Source: PFL25 sp046260155 (GTDB taxonomy: Bacteria; Chloroflexota; Anaerolineae; Anaerolineales; UBA4823). From it: 64,000 nucleotides of DNA. Position 1 is the first letter of the stretch; every line of letters begins with the position of its first letter. The notes under the pieces are model-generated. The model saw only the letters and a list, made by a program, of their open reading frames with translations, ran no database searches and had not been told where the DNA came from. A program made the position numbers and the translations under genes. The stretch lies in assembly GCA_046260155.1 (NCBI GenBank), contig JBJYXV010000077.1:288929-352928 (forward strand), given 5' to 3'. Below are positions 17,485 to 26,834 of this stretch, in pieces.

Positions 17485-19539
17485 TCAAAACAAAAGCAAT
17501 TCACTGATTTTTTCTATGATGGTCTTCTGATTGGGCAAAATATATTCCATCATGTCCAAGTTGTAAGGGATGGGTATGTCCGGAGTTGCCAGGCGAGTTA
17601 CTGGAGCATCAAGATCGGTGAAAGCCTGCTCGTTAATCACGGCACTGATCTCCGCACCAAATCCGGCGGTTAGCGTGTCTTCATGAACGATCAAGACCTT
17701 TCCAGTTTTTCGGACGCATTCGAGAACGGTGTCTTTATCCCAGGGGATGATGGTTCGTAAATCCACCACCATGACCCGGCCTGGAAATGACTGGCTTGCG
17801 GCAAGACAGCGGTGGACAGCTTCGCCCCAGGAGATCAGGGTTAATTCATCTCCAGTTACCAGGATTTTAGCGATCCCAAAAGGGAGGCAATAATCATCAC
17901 CTGGATAAGACCGGCGGGCTGGAGCAGTATCCAAAAGCGCCCTGTGTTCGAGGAAAAAGGTTGGATCATCACCCCGCAATGCGCTTCGCAGCAGCCCAAC
18001 TGCATCTTCTGCATTGCTCGGGAAGGCAATCCGCCATCCTAAAGTGTGGGCATAGATCGCTTCACCCGTGACGCTGTGCCAGGGGTCGCCGGTTGTTTTT
18101 CCGTAACCTACCGGGATCCGCACGACAACGGGTGCAGCAAATTTATTTGCTGTCCTCCAGCGCACAGTTCCAAAATCTGTAATTTGTTCAAAGGCTGGAT
18201 CCGCATATTTTCTGAATTGAATCTCAGGAACGGGAAGTAATCCTGCATAGGCAAAACCCAATGAACGTCCGATAATGCCTTCTTCGGAGAGGGAGGTGTC
18301 AAAGACTCTCGCATCACCGAAGTGAGACTGCATATCCCTGGTGGCACCGTGGACACCGCCCTTTGCTCCGACATCCTCACCGAAAACAAGTATGCGCGGG
18401 TTAAGGTCCATTTCGTAGGTTAATGTGCGGCGAACTGCATCAATCAAGTTCATCCTAGGACCAGCAGGTTGGGGTTGGCTGCTTGCTGTATTCGGCAGAG
18501 CATTTTCTGGTCTTAGCCCACCTCTTTGGGGTGGAATGCCAGTGAAGAAAATATGGTCCGTGGCTTTACCTGGATCTGGGTGGGGATTTTCGATCGCCTC
18601 TTTATAACAGGATAAAACTTCCTGCTGAATTTCTTTGCGAAGTTCAGTCCAGGACTGGTTGGTGAACTCTCCGGAAGCTTCAAGAAATTCCTGCAGCCTG
18701 AAAACCGGATCCCGATTCTTTTCTGCTGTCAGCTCAGCTTTTTGCTTATAAGCTTGATCATCAATGAAGGTGTGTCCCTGTAAACGCGGTACTTTCAGGC
18801 GCAGCAGGCAGGCACCTTCCCCTCTGCGCAGGTGCTCAACTGCGCGGCTAATTGCCTGCCAGGCAGCTTGCGGGTCGGTGCCATCGCTGTCGAGCACCTT
18901 TAAACCTTGGAAAGAAGCCAGGTTTACAGCGATATTTCCACCTGGCGTCTGCAGTTGGCTTGGCACAGATAAGCTGTAGCTGTTATCTTCAATGAAGAAT
19001 AGCACCGGCAGTTTCTGCGTTGTGGTGATATTCAAGGCAGACCAAAATCCGTTTGTAGCGGTGCTGCCGTCACCACCATGAGCTACAACCAGTGCGCCTT
19101 TCCAATCTTCTTCCCCGAGAACCTGCTGGTGATAAATTATGGCTTGAGCCCATCCAGCTGCTGGAGTGAATTGGGCACCGACATTTCCCGACGCTGGAAG
19201 TACTGTCAAGCCATTCCGACGAAGCAGGTGATAGATAACACCGGTATCCCGTCCCTGGCTAGAAGTGTTGGAAAGTGCCATGCCTGCTGCGAGTGCGCTG
19301 GTTCCATCCAATCCACTGGCTAGGAGCAGAGGTCGGGAGCGATAATAGACTGCAGCAGCATCATGGCTGTGCTGTAATGCTTGAGCCAGGAGTACCTGGG
19401 AGAGCTCGTGACCTTTTGCGGAAAATTGATATTTCACCTTACCCTGCGGCGCGAGCTGCTGCTCTTCAAATAGATCCAATTCGCGCGAGAGAAGCACAAA
19501 GCGGGCTACGCGCCTCCAATCAATTGGTTTATTGATCAT
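17485..19539 (-). CDS. 2-oxoacid dehydrogenase E1, alpha-beta fusion
   Basis: 684 residues. N-terminal ~350: E1-alpha with the TPP motif GDGSTATNGFWSALN ending in EDNSYSLS; C-terminal ~320: transketolase-like E1-beta with RILVFGEDVGAKGGVHG, EEGIIGRSLGFAYAG, RIPVGYG and a C-terminal swivel domain (GKVLIVHEDTLTAGFGAEI). It resembles branched-chain 2-oxoacid (2-oxoisovalerate) or acetoin E1 fusions. E1 decarboxylates the 2-oxoacid and passes the acyl group to a lipoylated E2; no E2 or E3 gene is adjacent, and the only E2 in the window (42.7-44.1 kb) neighbours a different E1 fusion. The linker (~335-360) is proline-rich. Monocistronic as far as can be seen. Confidence 0.88.
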   Translation of the reverse strand: MINKPIDWRRVARFVLLSRELDLFEEQQLAPQGKVKYQFSAKGHELSQVLLAQALQHSHDAAAVYYRSRPLLLASGLDGTSALAAGMALSNTSSQGRDTGVIYHLLRRNGLTVLPASGNVGAQFTPAAGWAQAIIYHQQVLGEEDWKGALVVAHGGDGSTATNGFWSALNITTTQKLPVLFFIEDNSYSLSVPSQLQTPGGNIAVNLASFQGLKVLDSDGTDPQAAWQAISRAVEHLRRGEGACLLRLKVPRLQGHTFIDDQAYKQKAELTAEKNRDPVFRLQEFLEASGEFTNQSWTELRKEIQQEVLSCYKEAIENPHPDPGKATDHIFFTGIPPQRGGLRPENALPNTASSQPQPAGPRMNLIDAVRRTLTYEMDLNPRILVFGEDVGAKGGVHGATRDMQSHFGDARVFDTSLSEEGIIGRSLGFAYAGLLPVPEIQFRKYADPAFEQITDFGTVRWRTANKFAAPVVVRIPVGYGKTTGDPWHSVTGEAIYAHTLGWRIAFPSNAEDAVGLLRSALRGDDPTFFLEHRALLDTAPARRSYPGDDYCLPFGIAKILVTGDELTLISWGEAVHRCLAASQSFPGRVMVVDLRTIIPWDKDTVLECVRKTGKVLIVHEDTLTAGFGAEISAVINEQAFTDLDAPVTRLATPDIPIPYNLDMMEYILPNQKTIIEKISELLLF

Positions 19540-19618
19540 AAAAAATCCAAGCGAACCAGTTAATCAGGTCAATTATACTGAAAAATGTCGGGATTATTCT
19601 TTTATGCTTGAATTCGGG

Positions 19619-20245
19619 TTAGCGACTCAACAGTCCCTGGGTAATCAATATCCCTGCAAAGATGACCAGGATGATGCAACTGACCAATAACATTCCCCTG
19701 ACAACATGTGACCCCAGGCGGCGGGCTTGGGAAATAAGCAGGGCGATTCCCAACAAGCTGCTGACCATCATGCCGTAAAAACCGAACAGGAAAGATGCAG
19801 CAAAGCCAATCGATTGGCGACCTGCTTCGAGGAGAATTGGCCCGCTGAGCAGGGTCCAAAATAGATAAGGCCCCGGTGTGAGGAAGTTGGCAATTACACC
19901 CCTTCTCAGGCTGCCTTTTTCAGGCTGCTCATCGTCGATGTGTACAGCTGTTCCGCTGCGCCATGAGGAAAAGATTCTCCACGCCAGGTACAAGGCGAAC
20001 AATCCTCCCACCAGGCTGATGGCTCGCAGGAAATACGCTGGGAGTTGGTTTAATATCAGCAAGCTGAAAAAGATGATCGGGATATCACTGATCAAGGGAG
20101 CGAATGCGATGGGTGCTGAGCGTCGAAATCCACTCGAGAGTGATTCTGCTATCAGGTAGGTCTGGAATGTACCTGGGGTGATTGCAGCGGTTAAACCCAA
20201 CGCGGCGCCTTGCAGGAAGAAAGTCAGGAGGGTCGCTTCGGTCAT
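19619..20245 (-). CDS. LysE-family amino-acid exporter
   Basis: 208 residues with about six TM helices. The N-terminal hallmark ALGLTAAITPGTFQTYLI matches the G-x-TPGP-like segment of LysE/RhtB exporters, and a second FLTPGPYLFWTLL repeat marks the internal duplication. A charged loop lies near residues 85-110. Members export amino acids or related metabolites by proton exchange in the inner membrane. The multidrug-type MOP transporter gene lies 30 bases upstream on the same strand, so the two are probably cotranscribed. Confidence 0.85.
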   Translation of the reverse strand: MTEATLLTFFLQGAALGLTAAITPGTFQTYLIAESLSSGFRRSAPIAFAPLISDIPIIFFSLLILNQLPAYFLRAISLVGGLFALYLAWRIFSSWRSGTAVHIDDEQPEKGSLRRGVIANFLTPGPYLFWTLLSGPILLEAGRQSIGFAASFLFGFYGMMVSSLLGIALLISQARRLGSHVVRGMLLVSCIILVIFAGILITQGLLSR

Positions 20246-20275
20246 CGGAGAGGTAAAAAAATTTTTGGGGATTAA

Positions 20276-21727
20276 TCAATCAGAAGAGATTGAAGCCTGA
20301 GTTGGAATTGTTACGAAATTATCTCTCTGCTGTACCAGGCGTTCCTCAGGACGACTGCGGAACCAAAGCCACAGAGTCTGCAGCAGCATAGCTATTGTAA
20401 ATGTAGCCATTGCCCAGAAAAGACCGGTATAAGCGCCCCGGGAAACCCCAACCCAAAGTAAAACAGCACAGGTCACCAGGTAAACCACCACAGCTTCCGT
20501 AATACCGCGCGTGCGCCCACCGTGAAGTAAAAGACCCTGGAACCAACTTTGAAGCACTGCCATGCCCGCAGTCGGAATACCGAGCACTAATCCGATCACT
20601 GCTATATGCGCCAGTTCTGGCTCCAATCCGGATATAGTTTGGAACCAGAACAGTGAAAGGGGAGTCAATGCCATGATTAAGATCAGCAGCGTGGTGAAAC
20701 CCATCAGGTACGCAGTGAAGCGGTGCAGCCTCTGGGAAGAGAGTGGTTCTTCAAGTAGTGCGACGACGACTTCGTTGTAAGCCACACCCATACTGCGGAA
20801 CATGAAAGTCAATCCGGAGAGCACTGGCCAGACCGCAAGAGATGATAATGCAAACGGCATGCGGCCCAGCGCAGCGCTGCCAATGGGCTGTACAAGCAGG
20901 GTAAGCAATGATGTCAGCACCAGGGGTAAATAAAAACCGAAAAATCTCTGCCAGGAAAGCGGGGGTTGAACCGGTGTTCTGTTTTTTACTTGATTCTTTA
21001 CCACAGGACGGACTACCAATCCAGAGTAGACGGCCTCGCTGATTACACCAGCTGCGACTGCGCAGGTAGCAACAATGATTCCCTCATACGTGCCAATTGC
21101 GTACCCAATCGCCAGCACGAGCAGGTCTGCACTCAAGCGCAGCACGGTACCAACACCAACCTTTTTCGATTGGCTATTGCGGATCAGAATTCCCTGATTG
21201 AAGCGCCGGTAAGCGATTGAGAAGGTCCAGGGGGTCATGATCATCAGACCGATGCGGCCTGGTTCGACGATTACCTGTGGGGCGCCAAGCAGCTGTTCAG
21301 CAACGAAATAATACAGCGGTGTGAAAGCGATCAATATGTGCAAGCCGGTAAGAAGAGTGCCTGACACCAGCATAAAACGACGGATCAATTGATAGGATGT
21401 TGAATCTTTGCTCAAGGCGGTCGAAGCAGCCAGCAGCATGATGATCGGAGATTCAATGATCAACGCCAGTGGAAAGACGATACCTCCGTACGCAGCCAGA
21501 TTTATCTCCGGGTTTGGCAGCCTGGCCATCACAGCACTCAGGACTGGCAACTCAACGCCCATCAACAGCCAGCTGGCTGCCAGAGGCCACCAGGTATTCA
21601 AGATGCGGCTGTAGGATAATTCGGTTGCATTCTCAGCAGGAAGCATCCACAAATTATACGTCACTTCTCCACCAGAAGTGGTATTGACACTACCTGGAAC
21701 TGAATATCTAATCGCTTGTTCTGACAT
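20276..21727 (-). CDS. MOP/MATE-superfamily membrane transporter
   Basis: 483 residues with about 12 TM helices in two halves, no signal peptide. Features such as WWPLAASWLLMGVELPVLSAV near residue 45, YGGIVFPLALIIESPIIMLLAAS, and an internal inverted-repeat feel (second half beginning near FFGFYLPLVLTSLL) point to the multidrug/oligosaccharidyl-lipid/polysaccharide superfamily, perhaps nearer to the ANKH-like group than to classic NorM. Substrate unknown. A LysE-type exporter follows after 30 bases, suggesting a two-gene efflux operon. The N-terminal ~40 residues are soluble and Thr/Ser-rich. Confidence 0.75.
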   Translation of the reverse strand: MSEQAIRYSVPGSVNTTSGGEVTYNLWMLPAENATELSYSRILNTWWPLAASWLLMGVELPVLSAVMARLPNPEINLAAYGGIVFPLALIIESPIIMLLAASTALSKDSTSYQLIRRFMLVSGTLLTGLHILIAFTPLYYFVAEQLLGAPQVIVEPGRIGLMIMTPWTFSIAYRRFNQGILIRNSQSKKVGVGTVLRLSADLLVLAIGYAIGTYEGIIVATCAVAAGVISEAVYSGLVVRPVVKNQVKNRTPVQPPLSWQRFFGFYLPLVLTSLLTLLVQPIGSAALGRMPFALSSLAVWPVLSGLTFMFRSMGVAYNEVVVALLEEPLSSQRLHRFTAYLMGFTTLLILIMALTPLSLFWFQTISGLEPELAHIAVIGLVLGIPTAGMAVLQSWFQGLLLHGGRTRGITEAVVVYLVTCAVLLWVGVSRGAYTGLFWAMATFTIAMLLQTLWLWFRSRPEERLVQQRDNFVTIPTQASISSD

Positions 21728-21834
21728 TTTTTTTAGGATTCCCTAAATCTTCCGCGGATCAATAAAAAAGGATGATATGCTTGTATCCTTGATTGGTTTA
21801 ATCCAATACAACAAAGTTTCCGAGGAGTACAGAA

Positions 21835-22791
21835 TTGGAAAATCAAGTAGTTGAACTTGAGGTTGGTGATCCCACGTATTTGGATGCTGCGCTCCAGGGG
21901 CATGCCAGTGTTTGGCGTTATATACTCGGTACGCTATCAATTTTGTTTATCTGGTTGATTATTGGCGGGGTTGCAACAGCGATATTGCTGATCGGTTTCG
22001 GTATTTACCAAGGTTTACCGCTGATGGATCTGACCCAGCTGGTCTACGATCCCAGCTTATTAGGTCATATTCCTTATTACCTGGTGCTTAATTTTGGATT
22101 TGTTTTCTTCTGGTTTGGCATCTGGCTGGCAGTCAGGTTGATCCACAGGAGATCAATGCGCAGCCTGGTTACATGGCGGAGCTCTGTGAGCTGGCGCCGA
22201 GTTGGTTTAGGCTTCATACTCTGGGCACTGTTATTGGGTATTGGCACACTGGCTGAATACTTAGTATCCCCGGGGACATTCAGCGTCACTTATGATGCTC
22301 GCGTTTTCATTCCTTTCGCAATTCTGGCGCTCCTGATCACACCCATGCAAACTACCGCTGAAGAACTTTTCTTTCGCGGCTATCTAGTCCAGGCTGGTAG
22401 CCTGATCAGCCGGAATTGGGTGTTCCTCTCGATCTGGTCTGGTGTATTGTTTGCCCTCCCACACTTCTCGAATCCTGAAGTTGCCGAAAATACCCTGCTT
22501 GTGCTGTTTACCTTTTTTGTTCTGGGGGCATTCCTGGCCTGGATCTCCCTTAAAGACGGCACGATTGAATTAGCCATTGGTATGCATGCTGCAAACAATC
22601 TCATGGCAGGTTTGCTGGTTACCTTTCCTGAATCCGTTCTACCCACACCGGCCATCCTGACAACCACGCATTTTGACCCACTCTTTTCCTTGATCGCGGA
22701 GATCATCATGTGTGCTTTGTTCTACCTATTGGTCTTCGTTAGAAAGGGCGGCAGGAAACAGGTTCCCCAGACCGGGCAAAGTATGGGTTAA
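21835..22791 (+). CDS. CPBP-family intramembrane glutamic protease
   Basis: 318 residues with about eight TM helices. The three catalytic motifs of CAAX-protease/bacteriocin-processing (Abi) enzymes are present: EELFFRGYL (EExxxR, about residues 176-184), FALPHF (FxxxH-like) and IGMHAANN (HxxxN). Start is TTG at 21835 with GAGGAG seven bases upstream. Family members include the eukaryotic Rce1 prenyl protease, and bacterial ones act in bacteriocin immunity, regulated proteolysis or envelope maintenance. The next gene starts 19 bases downstream, in the same direction. Substrate unknown. Confidence 0.88.
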   Translation: MENQVVELEVGDPTYLDAALQGHASVWRYILGTLSILFIWLIIGGVATAILLIGFGIYQGLPLMDLTQLVYDPSLLGHIPYYLVLNFGFVFFWFGIWLAVRLIHRRSMRSLVTWRSSVSWRRVGLGFILWALLLGIGTLAEYLVSPGTFSVTYDARVFIPFAILALLITPMQTTAEELFFRGYLVQAGSLISRNWVFLSIWSGVLFALPHFSNPEVAENTLLVLFTFFVLGAFLAWISLKDGTIELAIGMHAANNLMAGLLVTFPESVLPTPAILTTTHFDPLFSLIAEIIMCALFYLLVFVRKGGRKQVPQTGQSMG

Positions 22792-22810
22792 TTGCTCCGA
22801 GGAGCACGCT

Positions 22811-23620
22811 ATGTACTATATTTTTGCAGTTTCTGATGCGACCGGAACCACTTCAGAAAGGGTGCTCAGAGCTGCCTTGTCTCAATTTGACGCTTCGCAA
22901 ATCACGGTAACGCGTTTCGGTGGGATACGAACACCCAAGCAAGTCCGTGAAATCGTGCACGAAGCAGAAATGAAAGCCGGTTTTATCGTGCACACATTTG
23001 TCAGTGAACAGCTGCGCCGTGTGGTGCTCAAGGAAGGGCGTGACCATAATGTGACCACGATCGACTTGATGGGACCACTACTGGCGCGTCTTGCGGAACT
23101 ACTCTCGACTCCGCCTCGTTCTGAACCGGGTTTGTTTGACCCCTTTGATCCCAGCTACCTGCAACGCATAGATGCAATCGACTTTACAGTCCGCCATGAT
23201 GATGGTCAAAATGTGCATGATCTCAACCAGGCTGAAATCGTGCTGGTTGGAGTTTCGCGCACATCAAAGACTCCACTTAGTTTCTACCTGGGTTACCGGG
23301 GATGGAAGGTAGCCAATATCCCCATTGTTTGGGAGATAGAACCACCCAGAGAGCTCTTTCAATTGCCTAAAGGACGCGTGGTGGGTTTGTTGATCAACCC
23401 TGACCGCCTCTCCGATTTGCGGAGAGTGCGCGCTGAGCGAATGGGGACTTTCAGTAAAGGATATGCAGATCTCGAGCACATCCACCAGGAACTCGATTAC
23501 GCTTTCCGCTTATTTGAAAGGCGCAAGGATTGGCCACTGGTGGATGTGACGACCAAGTCGATCGAAGAAGCTGCTGCGGAGATCGTCGTCCTGTTGGGCA
23601 GATCAAAGCCATCGGCCTGA
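22811..23620 (+). CDS. Pyruvate,phosphate dikinase / PEP synthase regulatory protein
   Basis: 269 residues, the normal length for the family (formerly DUF299). The N-terminal YYIFAVSDATGTTSERVLRAAL and the P-loop-like GVSRTSKTPLSFYLGYRGWKVANIP (about residues 146-170) are diagnostic. The enzyme is a bifunctional kinase/pyrophosphorylase that uses ADP to inactivate, and phosphate to reactivate, the dikinase or PEP synthase, linking gluconeogenic flux to energy state. ATG at 22811 is chosen for GAGGAG seven bases upstream. No ppdK or ppsA gene is in the window. Probably cotranscribed with the upstream CPBP protease. Confidence 0.92.
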   Translation: MYYIFAVSDATGTTSERVLRAALSQFDASQITVTRFGGIRTPKQVREIVHEAEMKAGFIVHTFVSEQLRRVVLKEGRDHNVTTIDLMGPLLARLAELLSTPPRSEPGLFDPFDPSYLQRIDAIDFTVRHDDGQNVHDLNQAEIVLVGVSRTSKTPLSFYLGYRGWKVANIPIVWEIEPPRELFQLPKGRVVGLLINPDRLSDLRRVRAERMGTFSKGYADLEHIHQELDYAFRLFERRKDWPLVDVTTKSIEEAAAEIVVLLGRSKPSA

Positions 23621-23731
23621 TCTTTCATCAATTCAGGAGAACTGCCGGCCTAACAACGAAGATCGTACCCCGGACAACCTGTGTATAATGTGTGTTGGTA
23701 CAATAAAAACAATAGGACCAGGATTTGTTTG

Positions 23732-24862
23732 ATGAGCGAAGCGACAATAGATCAGAAAAAGCAGATACAGGCTAAGGAATATTCTCGAATCCAGCGTCGG
23801 TTAATGCTGCTCGATCTTGGGCTGGCAGCTGTATATGCAGTACTCTGGTTGGCAGCTGGATGGTCAGTCGCCTTGCGGGATGCTTTGTATGGGCTGACAG
23901 ATAACGAATGGTTGGTAGTAGCGGGTTTCGTACTGGCCTTTGGTGGGTTCTATTTCTTGATCGACCTTCCGTTAGGATATTATTCTGGATATATCCTTCC
24001 GCACCGCTATGATCTTTCCAACCAAACCGTGGGGGGCTGGATTGGAGACCAGGCAAAGGGTGTGCTGGTAGGTGGTTTCTTAGGTTTATTAGTGATCGAG
24101 ATCGTCTATTTTGTGCTCAGGATTTCTCCTGATTTGTGGTGGCTCTGGACAGGTTTACTGTTACTGCTTTTCAATGTCCTACTGGCGAACCTTGCCCCCG
24201 TGCTTCTAATGCCGTTATTTTATAAGTTTGCACCATTGGACGAAGAAGATGAGGACCTGGTTGTGCGGTTGATGAGCCTGGCTGATCGTGCTGGAGCACG
24301 CGTGCGTGGGGTCTATAAATTTGATATGAGCCGGCGGACAAAAGCTGCCAACGCGGCCGTTACTGGCCTGGGGAATACGCGCCGCATCCTGCTCGGGGAT
24401 ACACTGATCAGCGAGTTCTCTGCGGATGAGATCGAGACCGTCCTGGCGCACGAACTTGCACACCTGGTCCACCATGATATACCCATCGGTATTCTCGTCG
24501 AAAGTTTGATTACTTTGGGGGGACTTTACCTGGCCTCCCTAGCGTTGGATTGGAGCGTGATTGCCCTGGGGTTTAATTCTATTTCCGATGTAGCCGCGAT
24601 GCCGCTCTTTGGATTGGTGATGGGTTTATACGGGTTGGTCATCATGCCACTCGGAAATGCCTATTCCCGCAAGCGAGAAATTCGGGCGGATGAATACGCA
24701 CTTAAGATGACCGGTAATGGCGCGGCCTATGCCTCAGCCCTGGCAAGATTGGCAAACCAGAATCTGGCGGAAGCAGATCCGGAACCCTGGGTAGAAATCC
24801 TGCTCTACTCACACCCCGCATTGAATAAGCGCATCGCCATGGCGGAAAACTACCAGACCTGA
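23732..24862 (+). CDS. M48-family (Ste24-like) integral membrane metalloprotease
   Basis: 376 residues with about six TM helices. The zinc motif HELAH is at residues 240-244 (LAHELAHLVHHD) and the third ligand Glu in KREIRADEYALKMTG, as in M48 proteases. The long N-terminal membrane part preceding the catalytic domain (GGFYFLIDLPLGYYSGYILPHRYDLSNQT) is of the CAAX prenyl protease 1 (Ste24) type rather than HtpX. Eukaryotic Ste24 cleaves prenylated CAAX proteins; bacterial relatives are envelope quality-control proteases. ATG at 23732 is preferred to the upstream in-frame start at 23681 because it follows a purine-rich AGGACCAGGA. Stands alone after a 110-base gap. Confidence 0.9.
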   Translation: MSEATIDQKKQIQAKEYSRIQRRLMLLDLGLAAVYAVLWLAAGWSVALRDALYGLTDNEWLVVAGFVLAFGGFYFLIDLPLGYYSGYILPHRYDLSNQTVGGWIGDQAKGVLVGGFLGLLVIEIVYFVLRISPDLWWLWTGLLLLLFNVLLANLAPVLLMPLFYKFAPLDEEDEDLVVRLMSLADRAGARVRGVYKFDMSRRTKAANAAVTGLGNTRRILLGDTLISEFSADEIETVLAHELAHLVHHDIPIGILVESLITLGGLYLASLALDWSVIALGFNSISDVAAMPLFGLVMGLYGLVIMPLGNAYSRKREIRADEYALKMTGNGAAYASALARLANQNLAEADPEPWVEILLYSHPALNKRIAMAENYQT

Positions 24863-24955
24863 ACAAACTGCCATTCACATGGGGATCTCCACTGAAGAGT
24901 GAGGCAGTGGGGATTTTCTTCTTAAACAGCTCAGATTGATGATCTCAGGGAGTTA

Positions 24956-26479
24956 TTATCCCAGGGAGCCGACTTCCTGTTCGACCTGCTCCAGGATTTC
25001 CCCAGATTTGACCAGGGTTTTCATCTGGTTGTGATCCGGATACAAAGGCCGGTCTTCATCCAGGTGAGTAACATATTTCCGGATCACCTTGTGGGCAGCC
25101 TGGACACCTTTGCCGGGCGTAAAGTCGCGAAAATCCAGGGCTTGAGCAGCAGCCATGAATTCAATTCCCAGGATGCCATAACCATTGTCCAGGATCTGAT
25201 GGTTTTTGATAGCCGTATTCATGCCCATAGACACGAAATCTTCCTGGTCGGCTGCAGCCGGGATGGATTGGATGCTCGCCGGAGCCGAAAGCATGCGCTG
25301 TTCAACAATCAAAGTATCGGCAGTGTACTGGCTGAGCATCATCCCGGAAAACATCCCAGCTCCCTTGGTTAAGAAAGCGGGCAAACCAGCACTCAAGGCC
25401 GGGTTGGTGAGGCGGTTCAGCCTGCGCTCAGAAATCACAGAAACCATGGTGAGTGCCGCTCCTGCCATATCCATCGGCAGGGAAACAGGAGAACCCTGGA
25501 AATTCGCCCCGGTCAGGGTCAATTTGTATTCAGGAAGGAAGATCGGGTTATCCCCAACACCGTTTAATTCGATCTCTACCTGGCTTTGGGCATAGTCCAA
25601 TGCATCGTGAGCTGCACCGATCACCTGGGGAGTAGAACGCATTGAATAAGCGTCCTGAACTTTGGTTTTAATCGCCCCGGAAACCAGGTCACTGCCCTGC
25701 ATGCACTGCATTAGGGCTTTTGCGGTGCGAACAGCCCCGAGGAATCCACGCACTTCGTGCAGCCTGACATCATAGGGTTTCAAATTTGCCAGCAGTGCTT
25801 CCAGGCTCATTGCGCAGGCGATCTCAGCCTGCTTCAGCCAGCGCTGCATATCATAAAGCTGCAGGGCACTCATAGCGGTCAGCAAATTAGATCCATTGAT
25901 CACTGCCAACCCGTCCCGGGCTCTCAGTCCTGGTACAGGGATGCCTGCTTTTTGCATCGCCTGGCTGCCAGGCAGCCGCTCCCCCTGGAAGAAAGCTTCG
26001 CCTTCACCCATCATCAGCAGGGCGATCTGGGACATAGGAGCCAGGTCGCCGCTGGCCCCGACAGAGCCTTTCTGGCATACCACCGGGGTCAAGCCCTTGT
26101 TGAGCATCTCAACCAGGGTTTGTGTAATTTCCGGCCGGCAGCCCGAATTTCCGTGTGCGTGCACATTGATGCGGCCTGCGATCGCAGCGCGAACATATTC
26201 GATTGGGGTTGGCTCACCGATGCCTGCAGCATGGTTGTAAATTAGATAGCGTTGAAACTGTTCGACCTGCTGGTCGTTAAGCACCACCTCGGAGAACTCA
26301 CCAATGCCTGTGTTGACGCCGTACATGATCTCGTGAGCTACAATTTTTTCCTCCAACATCGACCGGCAGATTTTGATCCTTTGGACCGCCTCTGGATGTA
26401 GTTCAACTTGCTCTCCATCCCGGGCGATGCGAACCAGCTTATCAATCGTAAGACCAGAGCCATCTAAGACAATTGACAT
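24956..26479 (-). CDS. hutH: Histidine ammonia-lyase
   Basis: 507 residues, the family's usual length. The MIO prosthetic-group triad A142-S143-G144 lies in GSVGASGDLAPM; the N-terminal catalytic loop is YGVNTGIGEF (Tyr53) and the substrate-selectivity region reads YNHAAGIGEP, with the His expected for histidase rather than tyrosine or phenylalanine lyases. It deaminates L-histidine non-oxidatively to urocanate and ammonia in the cytoplasm. The start at 26479 is chosen because AAGAGGAAA precedes it. No hutU, hutI or hutG is adjacent, so it is an orphan here; other aromatic ammonia-lyase or aminomutase activities cannot be fully excluded. Confidence 0.88.
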   Translation of the reverse strand: MSIVLDGSGLTIDKLVRIARDGEQVELHPEAVQRIKICRSMLEEKIVAHEIMYGVNTGIGEFSEVVLNDQQVEQFQRYLIYNHAAGIGEPTPIEYVRAAIAGRINVHAHGNSGCRPEITQTLVEMLNKGLTPVVCQKGSVGASGDLAPMSQIALLMMGEGEAFFQGERLPGSQAMQKAGIPVPGLRARDGLAVINGSNLLTAMSALQLYDMQRWLKQAEIACAMSLEALLANLKPYDVRLHEVRGFLGAVRTAKALMQCMQGSDLVSGAIKTKVQDAYSMRSTPQVIGAAHDALDYAQSQVEIELNGVGDNPIFLPEYKLTLTGANFQGSPVSLPMDMAGAALTMVSVISERRLNRLTNPALSAGLPAFLTKGAGMFSGMMLSQYTADTLIVEQRMLSAPASIQSIPAAADQEDFVSMGMNTAIKNHQILDNGYGILGIEFMAAAQALDFRDFTPGKGVQAAHKVIRKYVTHLDEDRPLYPDHNQMKTLVKSGEILEQVEQEVGSLG

Positions 26480-26759
26480 GGGTAATTTCCTCTTGTATGG
26501 TGTGTGATTTCGAAGGTTATGTTGATGGTGATAATTTACCAACTGCAGTATGCACGCATTCTAATTTGGAGCCAGTTAATTATAGTACGATTGGATCTCG
26601 ACGGAGGGAGAAAGGATGAAAAAATCCCTTTACTGTGATGGCGCACCTGTATTTTATTGTGCATAGATGGCAAATCATCCGGGCATACTCAGCGTAAAAG
26701 TGACCTGGGATAAAACTCACGTAATGACTGTATTAAAGTCATTATTACCATTTTATGAC

Positions 26760-26789
26760 TTGACAGGTACCATGAAAATTTATTAAAAT
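26760..26789 (+). promoter_or_regulatory. Candidate promoter of the acyltransferase gene
   Basis: TTGACA (26760-26765), an 18-base spacer and TAAAAT (26784-26789) lie 46 bases upstream of the start at 26835. The remaining intergenic region back to hutH (from 26480) is AT-rich and shows nothing else. Confidence 0.6.
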
Positions 26790-26834
26790 GGGTGTGTACA
26801 AAACATCACTTACCTTTGATCAAGGGGTCAGGAA

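Noticed and set aside
25206..26245. Long plus-strand frames inside hutH
   Set aside because: They are antisense to a well-conserved enzyme and owe their length to its GC-rich codon use.
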